Below, piece by piece: positions 45,116-53,286 of a DNA stretch of 64,000 nucleotides. Source of the DNA: Solitalea agri (GTDB lineage: Bacteria > Bacteroidota > Bacteroidia > Sphingobacteriales > Sphingobacteriaceae); the NCBI RefSeq assembly GCF_023914155.1, contig NZ_JAMWYS010000053.1:211339-275338 (forward strand). Direction: 5' to 3'. A program made the translations under genes and the position numbers. Each line of letters starts with the position of its first letter. Within the stretch, counting starts at the first letter, position 1. The notes under the pieces are model-generated. The model was not told the DNA's origin. It was given only the letters and a program-made list of their open reading frames with translations, and made no database searches.

Positions 45116-45670
45116 ATGAAAAAAACTTTCTTATTAATTGCTATTTCTGCGGGCATGATCGCCTGCGATGCTCCCCAAAAACAAGCTGGAAACAATATGG
45201 AAAGCACTGCTCCAACCGAATCGGTTGGGCAATCGGGGGTAATTGATAATACCTCGAATCCTAATATTGTGCAAACGGCAGTAAAAAGCAAAGATCACAC
45301 TACGCTGGTTGCGGCTGTTAAGGCTGCCGGATTGGTGGATGCATTGAGCAATGCCGGGCCATTTACCGTTTTTGCTCCTACAAATGCTGCTTTTGATGAG
45401 TTGCCTAAAGGTACAGTTGACGAATTGTTGAAGCCTGAAAAGAAAAATGATTTAAGCAATATTCTTGAGTATCATACTTATGTTGGTTCTTTAAGTACTA
45501 CAATACTGCAGGACGGACAACAGTTTGAAGAGGTAAATGGACAAAAAATAAAAATCAGCAAAAAAGGAGATAAGATCATGGTAAATGATGCCGAAATATT
45601 GGCTACTATCCCCACTTCAAATGGTATCATTCACGTAATCAACAAAGTATTGCTGCCACCAGCCAAATAA
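45116..45670 (+). CDS. Fasciclin-domain lipoprotein
   Basis: From ATG 45116 (an upstream in-frame start at 44987 would bury the signal peptide) the protein has 184 residues. A lipobox (ISAGMIACDAPQ) and a Ser/Thr/Asn-rich linker precede one FAS1 domain with both conserved boxes: GPFTVFAPTNAAFDELP (H1) and NGIIHVINKVLLP (H2), plus the YH motif EYHTYVG. FAS1 proteins mediate adhesion or surface interactions. It is a single gene with its own terminator. Confidence 0.93.
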   Translation: MKKTFLLIAISAGMIACDAPQKQAGNNMESTAPTESVGQSGVIDNTSNPNIVQTAVKSKDHTTLVAAVKAAGLVDALSNAGPFTVFAPTNAAFDELPKGTVDELLKPEKKNDLSNILEYHTYVGSLSTTILQDGQQFEEVNGQKIKISKKGDKIMVNDAEILATIPTSNGIIHVINKVLLPPAK

Positions 45671-45722
45671 TAAATTGGATTAATCACCCATTCTGTAGTT
45701 AAAATAAACTTTTCATCATCAG

Positions 45723-45752
45723 GCCTTTCCGGATTTCGGAATGGCTTTTTTT
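45723..45752 (+). terminator. Rho-independent terminator of the fasciclin gene
   Basis: GCCTTTCCG (45723-45731) and CGGAATGGC (45737-45745) form a 9-bp stem with one mismatch, followed by seven T residues. Confidence 0.8.
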
Positions 45753-45850
45753 AATATGGACAAGCGTCGGCCTGTCGTTTTTATAACCTATTCGAGAGAA
45801 TTTAAGGTGTTTTACGAACGCTTTTGCCTTCAACCGTCAACCATACCGTA

Positions 45851-45888
45851 CTGTTTTTTAACTAATCAAAAAATTAGAACAAAAACAG
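45851..45888. promoter_or_regulatory. Imperfect dyad upstream of the NtrC-type regulator
   Basis: CTGTTTTT...CTAAT (45851-45866) mirrors ATTAG...AAAAACAG (45873-45888). It lies 36 bases ahead of the regulator start. TATTTTTG at 45891-45898 fits the TAnnTTTG promoter element, so the dyad would overlap the -33 region. Confidence 0.4.
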
Positions 45889-45923
45889 TTTATTTTTGAT
45901 TTTACTGTTTATACTAAATACTG

Positions 45924-47261
45924 ATGTCTGACAAAACCATTTTAATTATTGATGATGAAGATAAACTCAGAGGATTATTATCCCGTATACTTCAATTGGA
46001 AGGCTATAAAATCTTAGAAGCATCAACAGGAAAGTCAGCATTGAAAGTTTTGGAAAACGAAAAGGTTCAAGTGATCTTAAGTGATGTTAAACTACCGGAT
46101 GCAAATGGGGTGGAGCTGACATCACAAATTAAGACTAGTTACCCCTCAACAGAAATCATCGTGCTTACTGCATATGGTACTATTCAGGATGGTGTAAAAG
46201 CTATTAAGTATGGGGCCTTTGATTATATAACAAAAGGCGATGATAACGACAAGATCATTCCGTTAGTGAGCAAAGCCATGGATAAGGCCATATTACAGCA
46301 AAGGGTTGAGTATTTGGAGAGGAAAGTAAATGCTAGATTCGGATTTGATTTTATCATTGGTCGATCAAAAGCCATACTTAATGTGGTGGAGTTGGCAAAA
46401 AAGGTAGCAAAAACAGATACTACCGTTTTGCTATTGGGAGAAACAGGGACCGGTAAGGAAGTGTTTGCGCAGGCTATCCATTATGAAAGTCATCGGAGAC
46501 AAAAACCTTTCGTAGCTATCAATTGCAGTGCTTTTTCTAAAGAAATATTAGAAAGCGAACTGTTTGGGCATAAAGCAGGTGCATTTACCGGTGCCATAAA
46601 GGATAAAAAAGGCTTGTTTGAAGAGGCTGACGGAGGTACCATCTTTCTGGATGAAATTGGAGAAATGAACCCGGATCTTCAGGCAAAACTGCTAAGGGTT
46701 CTTGAATCGGGTACTTTTATTAAAGTTGGTGATACGCAAACTAAGCAAGTAAACGTCAGAATAATTGCAGCTACTAATCGCGATTTGAAAAAGGAAACGG
46801 ATGAAGGGAATTTTCGACTTGATCTTTTTTACCGCCTTTCTGTTTTTCAAATTGTTCTGCCTCCTTTAAGGGAAAGAATGGAAGATATCGTTTTACTTTC
46901 CAGGTATTACCTTGAGGAATTCTCAGCCAAGGTCAATCGTCGTATTCAGTCCTTTGATAAGGCGTTTCTCAAAAAACTAGAATCTCATCCTTGGAAAGGC
47001 AATATTCGTGAACTAAAAAATGTATTGGAAAGAGCTGTGATATTATGCGATACTGATACGTTAACAGTCGATCTGCTTCCTTTTGAAATGCAGTTTGAAG
47101 AAGATGATCAAATGACTTCGACATTTGACCTTCAGACCGTTGAGAAGAATCACATCCGTAAAGTTTTGCTTTATACCAAAGGAAACAAAACTGAAACCGC
47201 TCACTTACTAAATATTGGTTTAACTACCCTTTACCGGAAAATGGAGGAGTATAAAATTTAA
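45924..47261 (+). CDS. NtrC-family sigma-54-dependent response regulator (kdp locus)
   Basis: The 445-residue protein has a receiver domain with acidic pocket IIDDED and phospho-acceptor Asp54 (ILSDVKLPD), an AAA+ sigma-54 interaction domain with Walker A GETGTGKE, the sigma-54 contact loop GAFTGA, Walker [13 protein letters not shown], an arginine-finger region (FRLDLFYRL), and a Fis-type helix-turn-helix ([20 protein letters not shown]). It heads the Kdp cluster and replaces the usual OmpR-type KdpE. The likely partner is the histidine kinase at 55645. Confidence 0.93.
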   Translation: MSDKTILIIDDEDKLRGLLSRILQLEGYKILEASTGKSALKVLENEKVQVILSDVKLPDANGVELTSQIKTSYPSTEIIVLTAYGTIQDGVKAIKYGAFDYITKGDDNDKIIPLVSKAMDKAILQQRVEYLERKVNARFGFDFIIGRSKAILNVVELAKKVAKTDTTVLLLGETGTGKEVFAQAIHYESHRRQKPFVAINCSAFSKEILESELFGHKAGAFTGAIKDKKGLFEEADGGTIFLDEIGEMNPDLQAKLLRVLESGTFIKVGDTQTKQVNVRIIAATNRDLKKETDEGNFRLDLFYRLSVFQIVLPPLRERMEDIVLLSRYYLEEFSAKVNRRIQSFDKAFLKKLESHPWKGNIRELKNVLERAVILCDTDTLTVDLLPFEMQFEEDDQMTSTFDLQTVEKNHIRKVLLYTKGNKTETAHLLNIGLTTLYRKMEEYKI

Positions 47262-47335
47262 CGGACTCTGTTTTTATTAAAAAGTTTTATTTGGCCTGAT
47301 TGGTGCAATTATTAATTGAACCAATACAGAATAAA

Positions 47336-47854
47336 ATGAAAATCAAGTCAAAACTAATGCTGGGGTTATGGGTCCTATTTCTGTTAATCCTGTTAATGGG
47401 CCTATCGGCTAACATGTATATTTATAAAATGGGTAAGGACTCGAAGTCAATACTCAAGGATAACTACATTTCTATTAAATATGCTAAAGAAATGCTGCAG
47501 CAGCTTGACCAAATGAGTAACGCTGAAAAAGCCCAGCAAGCAGCTTCTGTTTTTGAAAAAACGTTAAAACAGGAAGAAAGTAATATCACTGAACCAGGTG
47601 AAAAGGAAACCGTAGCACTACTGCGCACTGATTTTGAGCGTTATCGACAAAATCCGGCTTCACCGCAATTAGTAAATGCAATACGTGCAAAGATTTACAA
47701 GATTACCGAAGTGAATATGAATGCTTTGGAACGAAGAAATTTGGCAGTTCAAAATAATGTTGAAAGAGCTGTTGTATATGTTTCATTGTTATTGGCAGTA
47801 TGCATTTTAACCAGTTTTAGCATTATATTCAATATTCCTGAAAACATGAAATAG
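47336..47854 (+). CDS. Free-standing two-helix membrane sensor domain, paralogous to the kinase input domain
   Basis: From ATG 47336 the protein has 172 residues: TM helix (LMLGLWVLFLLILLMGLSANMYIY), a periplasmic helical segment, and a second TM (AVVYVSLLLAVCILTSFSIIFNI), then stop. It matches the first 175 residues of the histidine kinase at 55645 in order: both have LxxKLxLGLxxLFxxxLLxxGLSAxxxxxxxKxSxxILKxNYxxxxxxKxMxxxLD-type spacing, a K-Q-E-x-N-x-T-E-x-GE region and an EVNMNALERRN/DLNMEAIVKKN segment. It ends where the kinase goes into its HAMP domain. A terminator follows. It may be a decoy or co-sensor. Confidence 0.8.
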   Translation: MKIKSKLMLGLWVLFLLILLMGLSANMYIYKMGKDSKSILKDNYISIKYAKEMLQQLDQMSNAEKAQQAASVFEKTLKQEESNITEPGEKETVALLRTDFERYRQNPASPQLVNAIRAKIYKITEVNMNALERRNLAVQNNVERAVVYVSLLLAVCILTSFSIIFNIPENMK

Positions 47855-47878
47855 CAGAAGGATATATTATCATTTTGA

Positions 47879-47909
47879 AAAAGACCTTTCCATTTTGGAA
47901 GGGTCTTTT
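47879..47909 (+). terminator. Rho-independent terminator between sensor-domain gene and kdp genes
   Basis: AAAAGACCTTTCC (47879-47891) pairs with GGAAGGGTCTTTT (47897-47909) with one G-T pair; the T run continues. Transcription of the kdp structural genes therefore probably starts in the spacer beyond it. Confidence 0.88.
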
Positions 47910-48031
47910 TTTGTGGCCAGCTTCCTGAAAAAAAATAATCTCCTCAATATCAATATTAAACAGCCTTTCTTTTTTTAAGAATGAAAATGGAATGTCTTTG
48001 GTCTTTCAGTTGGCAAATAAATTTTAAAACA

Positions 48032-48115
48032 ATGTTAAATATAATTCTTCCTGGAGCCGGCCTCATTTGCTTTTGGCTCTTTTTCAAGACCATTGATTAT
48101 TTCGAAAACATTTAA
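48032..48115 (+). CDS. Candidate 27-residue membrane micro-protein upstream of kdpF
   Basis: An ATG at 48032 opens a 27-codon ORF with one hydrophobic helix (LNIILPGAGLICFWLFF) followed by KTIDYFENI and a TAA stop. It ends 10 bases before kdpF. The size, single-helix design and position suggest a second small Kdp-associated peptide; I recognise no named family. No strong Shine-Dalgarno is seen, as is usual here. Confidence 0.55.
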   Translation: MLNIILPGAGLICFWLFFKTIDYFENI

Positions 48116-48125
48116 AACTGTAAAA

Positions 48126-48203
48126 ATGATCCCATTATTCATCTTATCCATCGCTGTATTTATTTACATGATTTATGTATTGCTAAAACCGGAGAAATTC
48201 TAG
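48126..48203 (+). CDS. kdpF: KdpF, small subunit of the potassium-transporting ATPase
   Basis: The 25-residue ORF starts MIPLFILSIAVFIYMIY and ends VLLKPEKF. One transmembrane helix followed by the (L)xPEKF ending is the KdpF signature; KdpF stabilises the KdpABC complex in the inner membrane. Its stop codon TAG is the first triplet of a tandem repeat array that fills the spacer to kdpA. Confidence 0.88.
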   Translation: MIPLFILSIAVFIYMIYVLLKPEKF

Positions 48204-48376
48204 TAAATGGCGATAAGTAAATTATAGTAAATGGTGATAAGTAAATTGTAAATAGATAATCTCAACTTCACTATTCACAATTCGGGTGATAGGTAAATAG
48301 CAAATAGTTTATCTCAGTTCCATTATTCACCATTCACCATTTACTGTTTTCGCCATTCACCGATAACTATTCACAA
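48201..48376. repeat. Repeat array filling the kdpF-kdpA spacer
   Basis: A 24-bp unit beginning TAGTAAATGG is duplicated in tandem at 48201-48224 and 48225-48248 (two differences). Then two related blocks beginning GTAAATAG and ending TATTCAC follow at 48248-48278 and 48293-48330. The right part (48320-48374) is made of CATTCACC/CTATTCAC units, i.e. the complement of the left type. It begins at the kdpF stop codon and ends nine bases before kdpA. Confidence 0.8.
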
Positions 48377-48384
48377 TTAAAACA

Positions 48385-50100
48385 ATGAAAACAGAAATTA
48401 TAGGCATAATCAGTACTTACGCACTCACAGTGATCCTTGCCATTCCTTTAGCCAAGTACATAGCGAAAGTTTTTAAAGGAGAAAATACCTGGTCAGATTT
48501 TATGCGTCCAATAGAACGCTTGTTCTTCAAACTTTCGGGTATAAATCCAAACCAGGAAATGAACTGGAAACAATTTCTCAAAGCCATGCTGACGATTAAC
48601 ATGGTATGGTTTGTTTTAGGTTTTTTGCTCCTACTTTTTCAAGGAGGTTTACCATTAAACCCTGATGGTAACCCAAATCAAAGTCCTGACCTTGCTTTTA
48701 ATACCATCATCAGTTTTATGGTAAACTGCGACTTGCAGCATTACTCCGGTGAAACTGGAGTGACTTATTTGACGCAGTTGTTTGTGATTTGCAATCTTAT
48801 GTTTTTGAGTGCAGCAACGGGTATTTCCGCTTTAGTTGCATTAATGAATGCCTTGAAAGCTAAAACAACTAATAACTTGGGCAACTTTTGGGATATTTTT
48901 GTTAAAGCAAATACCCGTATTTTATTGCCACTATGCGTTGTGGTTGCCACAATTTTGATTTTCAATGGCACCCCTGCAAGTTACACAGGTAAAGATTCAA
49001 TTGTAACTCTGCAAGGTGATAGCGTGCATGTGTCACGAGGGCCTGCGGCAGGAATGATCGCTATAAAACATATTGGCACTAATGGTGGTGGTTGGTTTGG
49101 AGCTAACTCGGCTCATCCTCTTGAAAACCCAAATTACCTTACTAATGTAGTTCAGCTTATTGCACAGGTATTAATTCCGATAGCAATGATTTTTGCTTTT
49201 GGTTACTACATTAATCGCAAAAAACTATCCTATGTGATTTATGGAATAATGACCATTGGAATGTTATGCCTGGTTATTCCAACCATTATTTCCGAAATCA
49301 ATGGAAGCCCTGCCATTGAAAAACTAGGAGTTGCACAGCCTACTGGAGCCATGGAAGGTAAAGAAGTACGCTTCGGTCCGGCCATGTCGGGTTATTGGAG
49401 TACGGTTACTACCATAATTTCAACAGGATCAGTTAACTCCATGCATGATAGCGCTATGCCAATGTCGGGCATGATGCAGATGCTGGGGATGATGATCAAT
49501 TCTTTTTATGGAGGATGTGGTGTTGGTATCTTGAATTACTTTATCTATATCATTATTGCTGTATTCATTTCGGGATTGATGGTAGGGCGAACTCCTGAAT
49601 TTATGGGGCATAAGGTAGAAGCCCGTGAGGTGAAAATTGCCGCTTTAATTACCTTACTAAGCCCGTTGTTGATTCTTGCCGGAACGGCATTAGCATCTTA
49701 TACACTGGTAAATTATCCGGAAGCAACATGGGCAATAAAACCTGCTAGCTGGCTCAATAACCCTGGTTATCATGGTTTCTCTGAAATGCTGTACGAGTAT
49801 ACTTCTTCTAATGCAAACAACGGCTCCGGCTTTGAAGGTTTGGGTGACAATAATATTTTTTGGAACATAAGTACAGGGTTTGTTCTGATTCTTGGCCGTT
49901 TCTTGCCAATCATCGGTCCTGTTGCCATTGCAGGTTTGCTAGCTAATAAAAAGCACATTCCTGAATCAGCAGGCACATTAAAATATGATTCATTGACTTT
50001 CGGTGTAATGACGATGGCTGTGATTATCATCATTAACGCCTTGTCATACTTCCCTGCCCTGGCATTAGGTCCAATTGCAGAATATTTGAGTCTTAAGTAA
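48385..50100 (+). CDS. kdpA: Potassium-transporting ATPase subunit A
   Basis: The 571-residue, roughly ten-helix inner-membrane subunit forms the K+ selectivity path of KdpFABC. Signatures include MVNCDLQHYSGETGVTYLTQL, IGTNGGGWFGANSAHPLENPN, MNSFYGGCGVGILNYFIYII and EYTSSNANNGSGFEGL, all conserved around the filter loops. Length is close to the E. coli protein (557). The stop codon is embedded in an AGTAAATAG repeat unit. An opposite-strand gene separates it from kdpB. Confidence 0.97.
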   Translation: MKTEIIGIISTYALTVILAIPLAKYIAKVFKGENTWSDFMRPIERLFFKLSGINPNQEMNWKQFLKAMLTINMVWFVLGFLLLLFQGGLPLNPDGNPNQSPDLAFNTIISFMVNCDLQHYSGETGVTYLTQLFVICNLMFLSAATGISALVALMNALKAKTTNNLGNFWDIFVKANTRILLPLCVVVATILIFNGTPASYTGKDSIVTLQGDSVHVSRGPAAGMIAIKHIGTNGGGWFGANSAHPLENPNYLTNVVQLIAQVLIPIAMIFAFGYYINRKKLSYVIYGIMTIGMLCLVIPTIISEINGSPAIEKLGVAQPTGAMEGKEVRFGPAMSGYWSTVTTIISTGSVNSMHDSAMPMSGMMQMLGMMINSFYGGCGVGILNYFIYIIIAVFISGLMVGRTPEFMGHKVEAREVKIAALITLLSPLLILAGTALASYTLVNYPEATWAIKPASWLNNPGYHGFSEMLYEYTSSNANNGSGFEGLGDNNIFWNISTGFVLILGRFLPIIGPVAIAGLLANKKHIPESAGTLKYDSLTFGVMTMAVIIIINALSYFPALALGPIAEYLSLK

Positions 50101-50126
50101 ATAGTTAACAGTGAATGGTGAATAGT
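50097..50126. repeat. Left repeat arm flanking the inserted four-helix-bundle gene
   Basis: After GTAAATAG overlapping the kdpA stop, GTGAATGGTGAATAGT at 50111-50126 is the exact reverse complement of ACTATTCACCATTCAC at 50530-50545. It ends at the base before the stop codon of the opposite-strand gene. Confidence 0.85.
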
Positions 50127-50489
50127 CTAAATATTTTGTTTCACACTATTAATCAGGCCCATGAGCATTTTGGTAATAGATTCTAGTTCAGCATACACTC
50201 TAGTGAATTGTTCTTTGTCTTTAATGAATTCTAATTCATCAGATAATAAAATCAAAGTATCCAATTCGCTTAACGAACCCGAAGCGATGTACAGAAACTG
50301 GACAAACTCCTTTTTGGTTTGCCGTGCAGCTCCTTCTGATATGTTTACTGGAACTGAAACTGCTGCTCGTCTTATTTGTGAAATGATTCCAAATTTTTCT
50401 TCGGATGGGAAAGATGATGTTAAACGATATAAATCAACTACAAGACGAAAACTGCGTCTCCATACTTCTAACTTTTGATGTGGTTTCAT
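50127..50489 (-). CDS. Four-helix-bundle protein (S23 / 23S rRNA intervening-sequence family)
   Basis: The 120-residue protein has the complete family signature: KLEVWRRSFRLVVDLYRLTSSFPSEEKFGIISQIRRAAVSVPVNISEGAARQTKKEFVQFLYIASGSLSELDTLILLSDEL. Members fold as antiparallel four-helix bundles that form pentamers; relatives are encoded in rRNA intervening sequences and, as Avd, in diversity-generating retroelements. Here there is no rRNA or reverse transcriptase nearby. It interrupts the kdp operon on the opposite strand between perfect 16-bp inverted repeats, so it looks like an inserted cargo gene. Function unknown. Confidence 0.93.
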   Translation of the reverse strand: MKPHQKLEVWRRSFRLVVDLYRLTSSFPSEEKFGIISQIRRAAVSVPVNISEGAARQTKKEFVQFLYIASGSLSELDTLILLSDELEFIKDKEQFTRVYAELESITKMLMGLINSVKQNI

Positions 50490-50529
50490 AGATAATGTAA
50501 AGGTTGATACTAATTGAATATAAGGAAAA

Positions 50530-50566
50530 ACTATTCACCATTCACTAAAACACCATTCACCAAATT
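50530..50566. repeat. Right repeat arm between the four-helix-bundle gene and kdpB
   Basis: ACTATTCACCATTCAC (50530-50545) mirrors the left arm. A further CACCATTCACC copy follows at 50551-50561, ending eight bases before the kdpB start codon. Confidence 0.85.
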
Positions 50567-50569
50567 AAC

Positions 50570-52609
50570 ATGAAAAGACAACGTAAAGCCCAATTGTTTG
50601 AAAGCAGCTCGGTAAAGGAAGCTTTGAAACAGTCATTTATAAAATTGAATCCACGTATCATGGTCAAAAATCCGGTAATGTTTACCGTCGAACTTGGTAC
50701 AGTGGTTATGCTGATCGTAACGATTTTTGCAGCATTTTCTGCAGACAAAACACAAGGATCGGTTGTTTACAACTTTATCGTATTTCTGATCCTGTTTGTC
50801 ACGGTACTGTTTGCCAATTTTGCTGAAGCCATTGCTGAAGCACGAGGTAAAGCTCAAGCCGAATCATTGCGAAAAACCCGTGAAGAAACACCTGCGAAAC
50901 GTATGATTTCTGAAAATGGAAGAGTTGAAACGGTGAGTTCATCTTTCCTTCGTAAAGGCGATATATTTATTTGTGAGCCAGGAGATATAATTCCTACTGA
51001 CGGTGAAATTATTGAAGGTTTAGCAACAATCGATGAATCAGCAATAACCGGAGAATCGGCTCCTGTAATTCGTGAAGCTGGTGGTGATAAATCATCGGTT
51101 ACTGGAGGAACAAAGGTGCTTTCAGATAGAATTAAAGTAGAAGTTACCACACAACCAGGTGAATCATTTTTGGATAAAATGATTGCTTTGGTTGAAGGTG
51201 CTTCACGTCAGAAAACCCCTAATGAAATTGCCCTGACTATTTTATTGGCGAGCTTTACTTTGGTGTTCATCATCGTTTGTGTAACCTTAAAGCTGTTTGC
51301 TGATTATGCGAACACTCCAATTACCATTGCCGCATTCATATCATTGTTTGTTTGCTTGATCCCAACTACGATTGGTGGGTTACTATCGGCAATCGGTATT
51401 GCAGGTATGGATCGGGCATTACGTGCTAACGTTATTGCCAAATCAGGTAAAGCGGTTGAAACTGCAGGTGATATCGACGTTTTACTGCTCGACAAAACAG
51501 GAACAATCACTATCGGTAATCGTAAAGCAACAGCCTTTTGGCCTGCCAAGGGTGAAGATGAAAAAGCAATGATTGAATGCAGTGTGCTTAGTTCATTAGC
51601 CGATGAAACCCCGGAAGGTAAATCAATTGTTGAATTGGCTGGACTCAATGGTGCTGTTTCAAAGCATGTGGAAAACGCTGAATACATCAAGTTTACTGCC
51701 GAAACCCGTAGTAGCGGGGTGAATCTGGCTGATGGTCGCAGAATCCGCAAAGGTGCTTTTGATTCGATCAGAAACATTGTAACTGCTGCCGGAAACGACG
51801 TTCCTTTTGAAGTTGAGGACCGGGTTAAAACAATCGCCTCAAATGGTGGCACACCCTTAGTTGTTTGCAAAAACGAGCAAGTGATGGGCGTAATCGAATT
51901 ACAGGATATTATTAAACCAGGTATCTCTGAACGCTTTGACCGCCTACGTAAAATGGGAATCAAAACTGTAATGGTTACAGGAGACAATCCGCTTACCGCA
52001 AAATACATTGCCGAAAAAGCTGGTGTTGATGATTTTATTGCCGAAGCTAAACCGGAAGATAAGATGCTTTATATTAAAAAAGAGCAGGCGGAAGGTAAAC
52101 TGGTAGCCATGATGGGTGATGGTACCAACGATGCCCCTGCACTAGCACAGGCCGATGTGGGTGTGGCTATGAATAGCGGCACCCAAGCAGCAAAAGAAGC
52201 CGGCAACATGGTGGATTTGGATAATGATCCAACGAAACTGATTGAAGTTGTTGAAATTGGGAAACAATTGCTAATGACTCGTGGTACCTTAACCACATTC
52301 TCCATTGCTAATGATGTAGCAAAGTATTTTGCCATCGTACCAGCTTTGTTTATGGCTTCTATACCTGCCTTACAAAGTTTGAACATTATGAAACTGACAA
52401 GCCCTGAATCGGCAATTCTTTCAGCAATCATCTTTAACGCTATTATTATTCCAATGCTGATTCCTTTGGCATTGAAAGGAGTGGCTTATAAACCCATCGG
52501 AGCAAGTGCTTTGTTACGCAGAAATCTATTGATTTATGGCTTAGGCGGAATCGTGGTGCCATTTATCGGCATTAAGCTGATTGATGTAGTAATAACAATG
52601 TTTTTATAA
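50570..52609 (+). CDS. kdpB: Potassium-transporting P-type ATPase subunit B
   Basis: The 679-residue catalytic subunit has the phosphorylation motif DKTGTIT (Asp308), the actuator motif [11 protein letters not shown], the KdpB-specific nucleotide-binding region ([23 protein letters not shown]), and the hinge motif [44 protein letters not shown]. It energises K+ uptake through KdpA by ATP hydrolysis. The length is normal. Confidence 0.97.
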   Translation: MKRQRKAQLFESSSVKEALKQSFIKLNPRIMVKNPVMFTVELGTVVMLIVTIFAAFSADKTQGSVVYNFIVFLILFVTVLFANFAEAIAEARGKAQAESLRKTREETPAKRMISENGRVETVSSSFLRKGDIFICEPGDIIPTDGEIIEGLATIDESAITGESAPVIREAGGDKSSVTGGTKVLSDRIKVEVTTQPGESFLDKMIALVEGASRQKTPNEIALTILLASFTLVFIIVCVTLKLFADYANTPITIAAFISLFVCLIPTTIGGLLSAIGIAGMDRALRANVIAKSGKAVETAGDIDVLLLDKTGTITIGNRKATAFWPAKGEDEKAMIECSVLSSLADETPEGKSIVELAGLNGAVSKHVENAEYIKFTAETRSSGVNLADGRRIRKGAFDSIRNIVTAAGNDVPFEVEDRVKTIASNGGTPLVVCKNEQVMGVIELQDIIKPGISERFDRLRKMGIKTVMVTGDNPLTAKYIAEKAGVDDFIAEAKPEDKMLYIKKEQAEGKLVAMMGDGTNDAPALAQADVGVAMNSGTQAAKEAGNMVDLDNDPTKLIEVVEIGKQLLMTRGTLTTFSIANDVAKYFAIVPALFMASIPALQSLNIMKLTSPESAILSAIIFNAIIIPMLIPLALKGVAYKPIGASALLRRNLLIYGLGGIVVPFIGIKLIDVVITMFL

Positions 52610-52615
52610 AATAAG

Positions 52616-52714
52616 TGAATAGTGAATAGTAAATAGTAAATAGTGAGAAGCAAATAGATAGCTGACTGAACTAATAACTATTAAACATTCACCGTTCACT
52701 ATTCACCATTAACT
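52616..52714. repeat. Heptad repeat array in the kdpB-kdpC spacer
   Basis: Six consecutive 7-bp units (TGAATAG, TGAATAG, TAAATAG, TAAATAG, TGAGAAG, CAAATAG) run from 52616 to 52657, starting six bases after the kdpB stop. After a 19-base gap, complementary-type units (CATTCAC, GTTCACTATTCACC) run from 52677 to 52714, eight bases before kdpC. Confidence 0.88.
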
Positions 52715-52722
52715 AAATTAAA

Positions 52723-53286
52723 ATGAAAAAATATCTTCTTCCATCTATAAAATTGACCATTGTTCTTACAGTGGTATTAGCCGGATTATATCCACTTGCA
52801 TTAGCAGGATTGGCCAAATTTGCTCCAGGTAATGGCGATGGAGTTAAAGTAACCCTGAACGGTAAAGTGGTAGGTTATGCAAACGTAGGTCAAAAGTTCA
52901 CTGAAGATAAATACTTCTGGGGCCGACCTTCGGCTGTAGATTATAACGCAGCCGGTTCTGCAGGGTCAAATAAGGGCCCGTCAAATCCGGATTACCTAAA
53001 AGTAGTGCAAGGCCGTATTGATACATTTTTGGTTCATAACCCAACGGTTAAAAAGCATGAAATTCCTGCTGAATTGGTAACTGCTTCGGGTAGTGGTTTA
53101 GATCCCCATATTTCTCCAAAAGCTGCTGAAATTCAAATTGCCCGGATTGCTAAGGTGCGTGGTATTGAAGAGTCTGAATTGAAAAATTTAGTAATTCAAT
53201 ACACTGAAAAACCTTTGTTGGGATTTATGGGGCCTGAAAAAATAAATGTACTTAAACTAAATGTGGCTTTAGATCAGCTTAAATAA
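52723..53286 (+). CDS. kdpC: Potassium-transporting ATPase subunit C
   Basis: The 187-residue subunit has one N-terminal TM helix (LTIVLTVVLAGLYPLALAGL) and the conserved periplasmic domain: GQKFTEDKYFWGRPSAVDYNAAGSAGSNKGPSNPDYL and the C-terminal VTASGSGLDPHISPKAAEIQIARIAKVRG. KdpC stabilises the complex between KdpA and KdpB. Its stop overlaps the next start by one base (TAATG). Confidence 0.97.
   Translation: MKKYLLPSIKLTIVLTVVLAGLYPLALAGLAKFAPGNGDGVKVTLNGKVVGYANVGQKFTEDKYFWGRPSAVDYNAAGSAGSNKGPSNPDYLKVVQGRIDTFLVHNPTVKKHEIPAELVTASGSGLDPHISPKAAEIQIARIAKVRGIEESELKNLVIQYTEKPLLGFMGPEKINVLKLNVALDQLK

Noticed and set aside
47300-47335. Upstream TTG start for the sensor-domain gene
   Set aside because: The ATG at 47336 begins MKIKSKLMLG, aligning with the kinase start MKLINKLRLG.
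48011-48028. Possible sigma-54 promoter (TGGCAA ... TTTTA) upstream of the kdp genes
   Set aside because: The -24 half is acceptable but the -12 GC is missing and spacing is only approximate, so I did not list it as a feature.
50161-50478. 105-codon plus-strand ORF between kdpA and kdpB
   Set aside because: It is exactly antisense to the four-helix-bundle gene, whose protein carries a full family signature.
51304-52008. 234-codon minus-strand ORF inside kdpB
   Set aside because: It is a shadow of the well-conserved kdpB frame with a Ser/Pro/Ile-rich translation and no family match.
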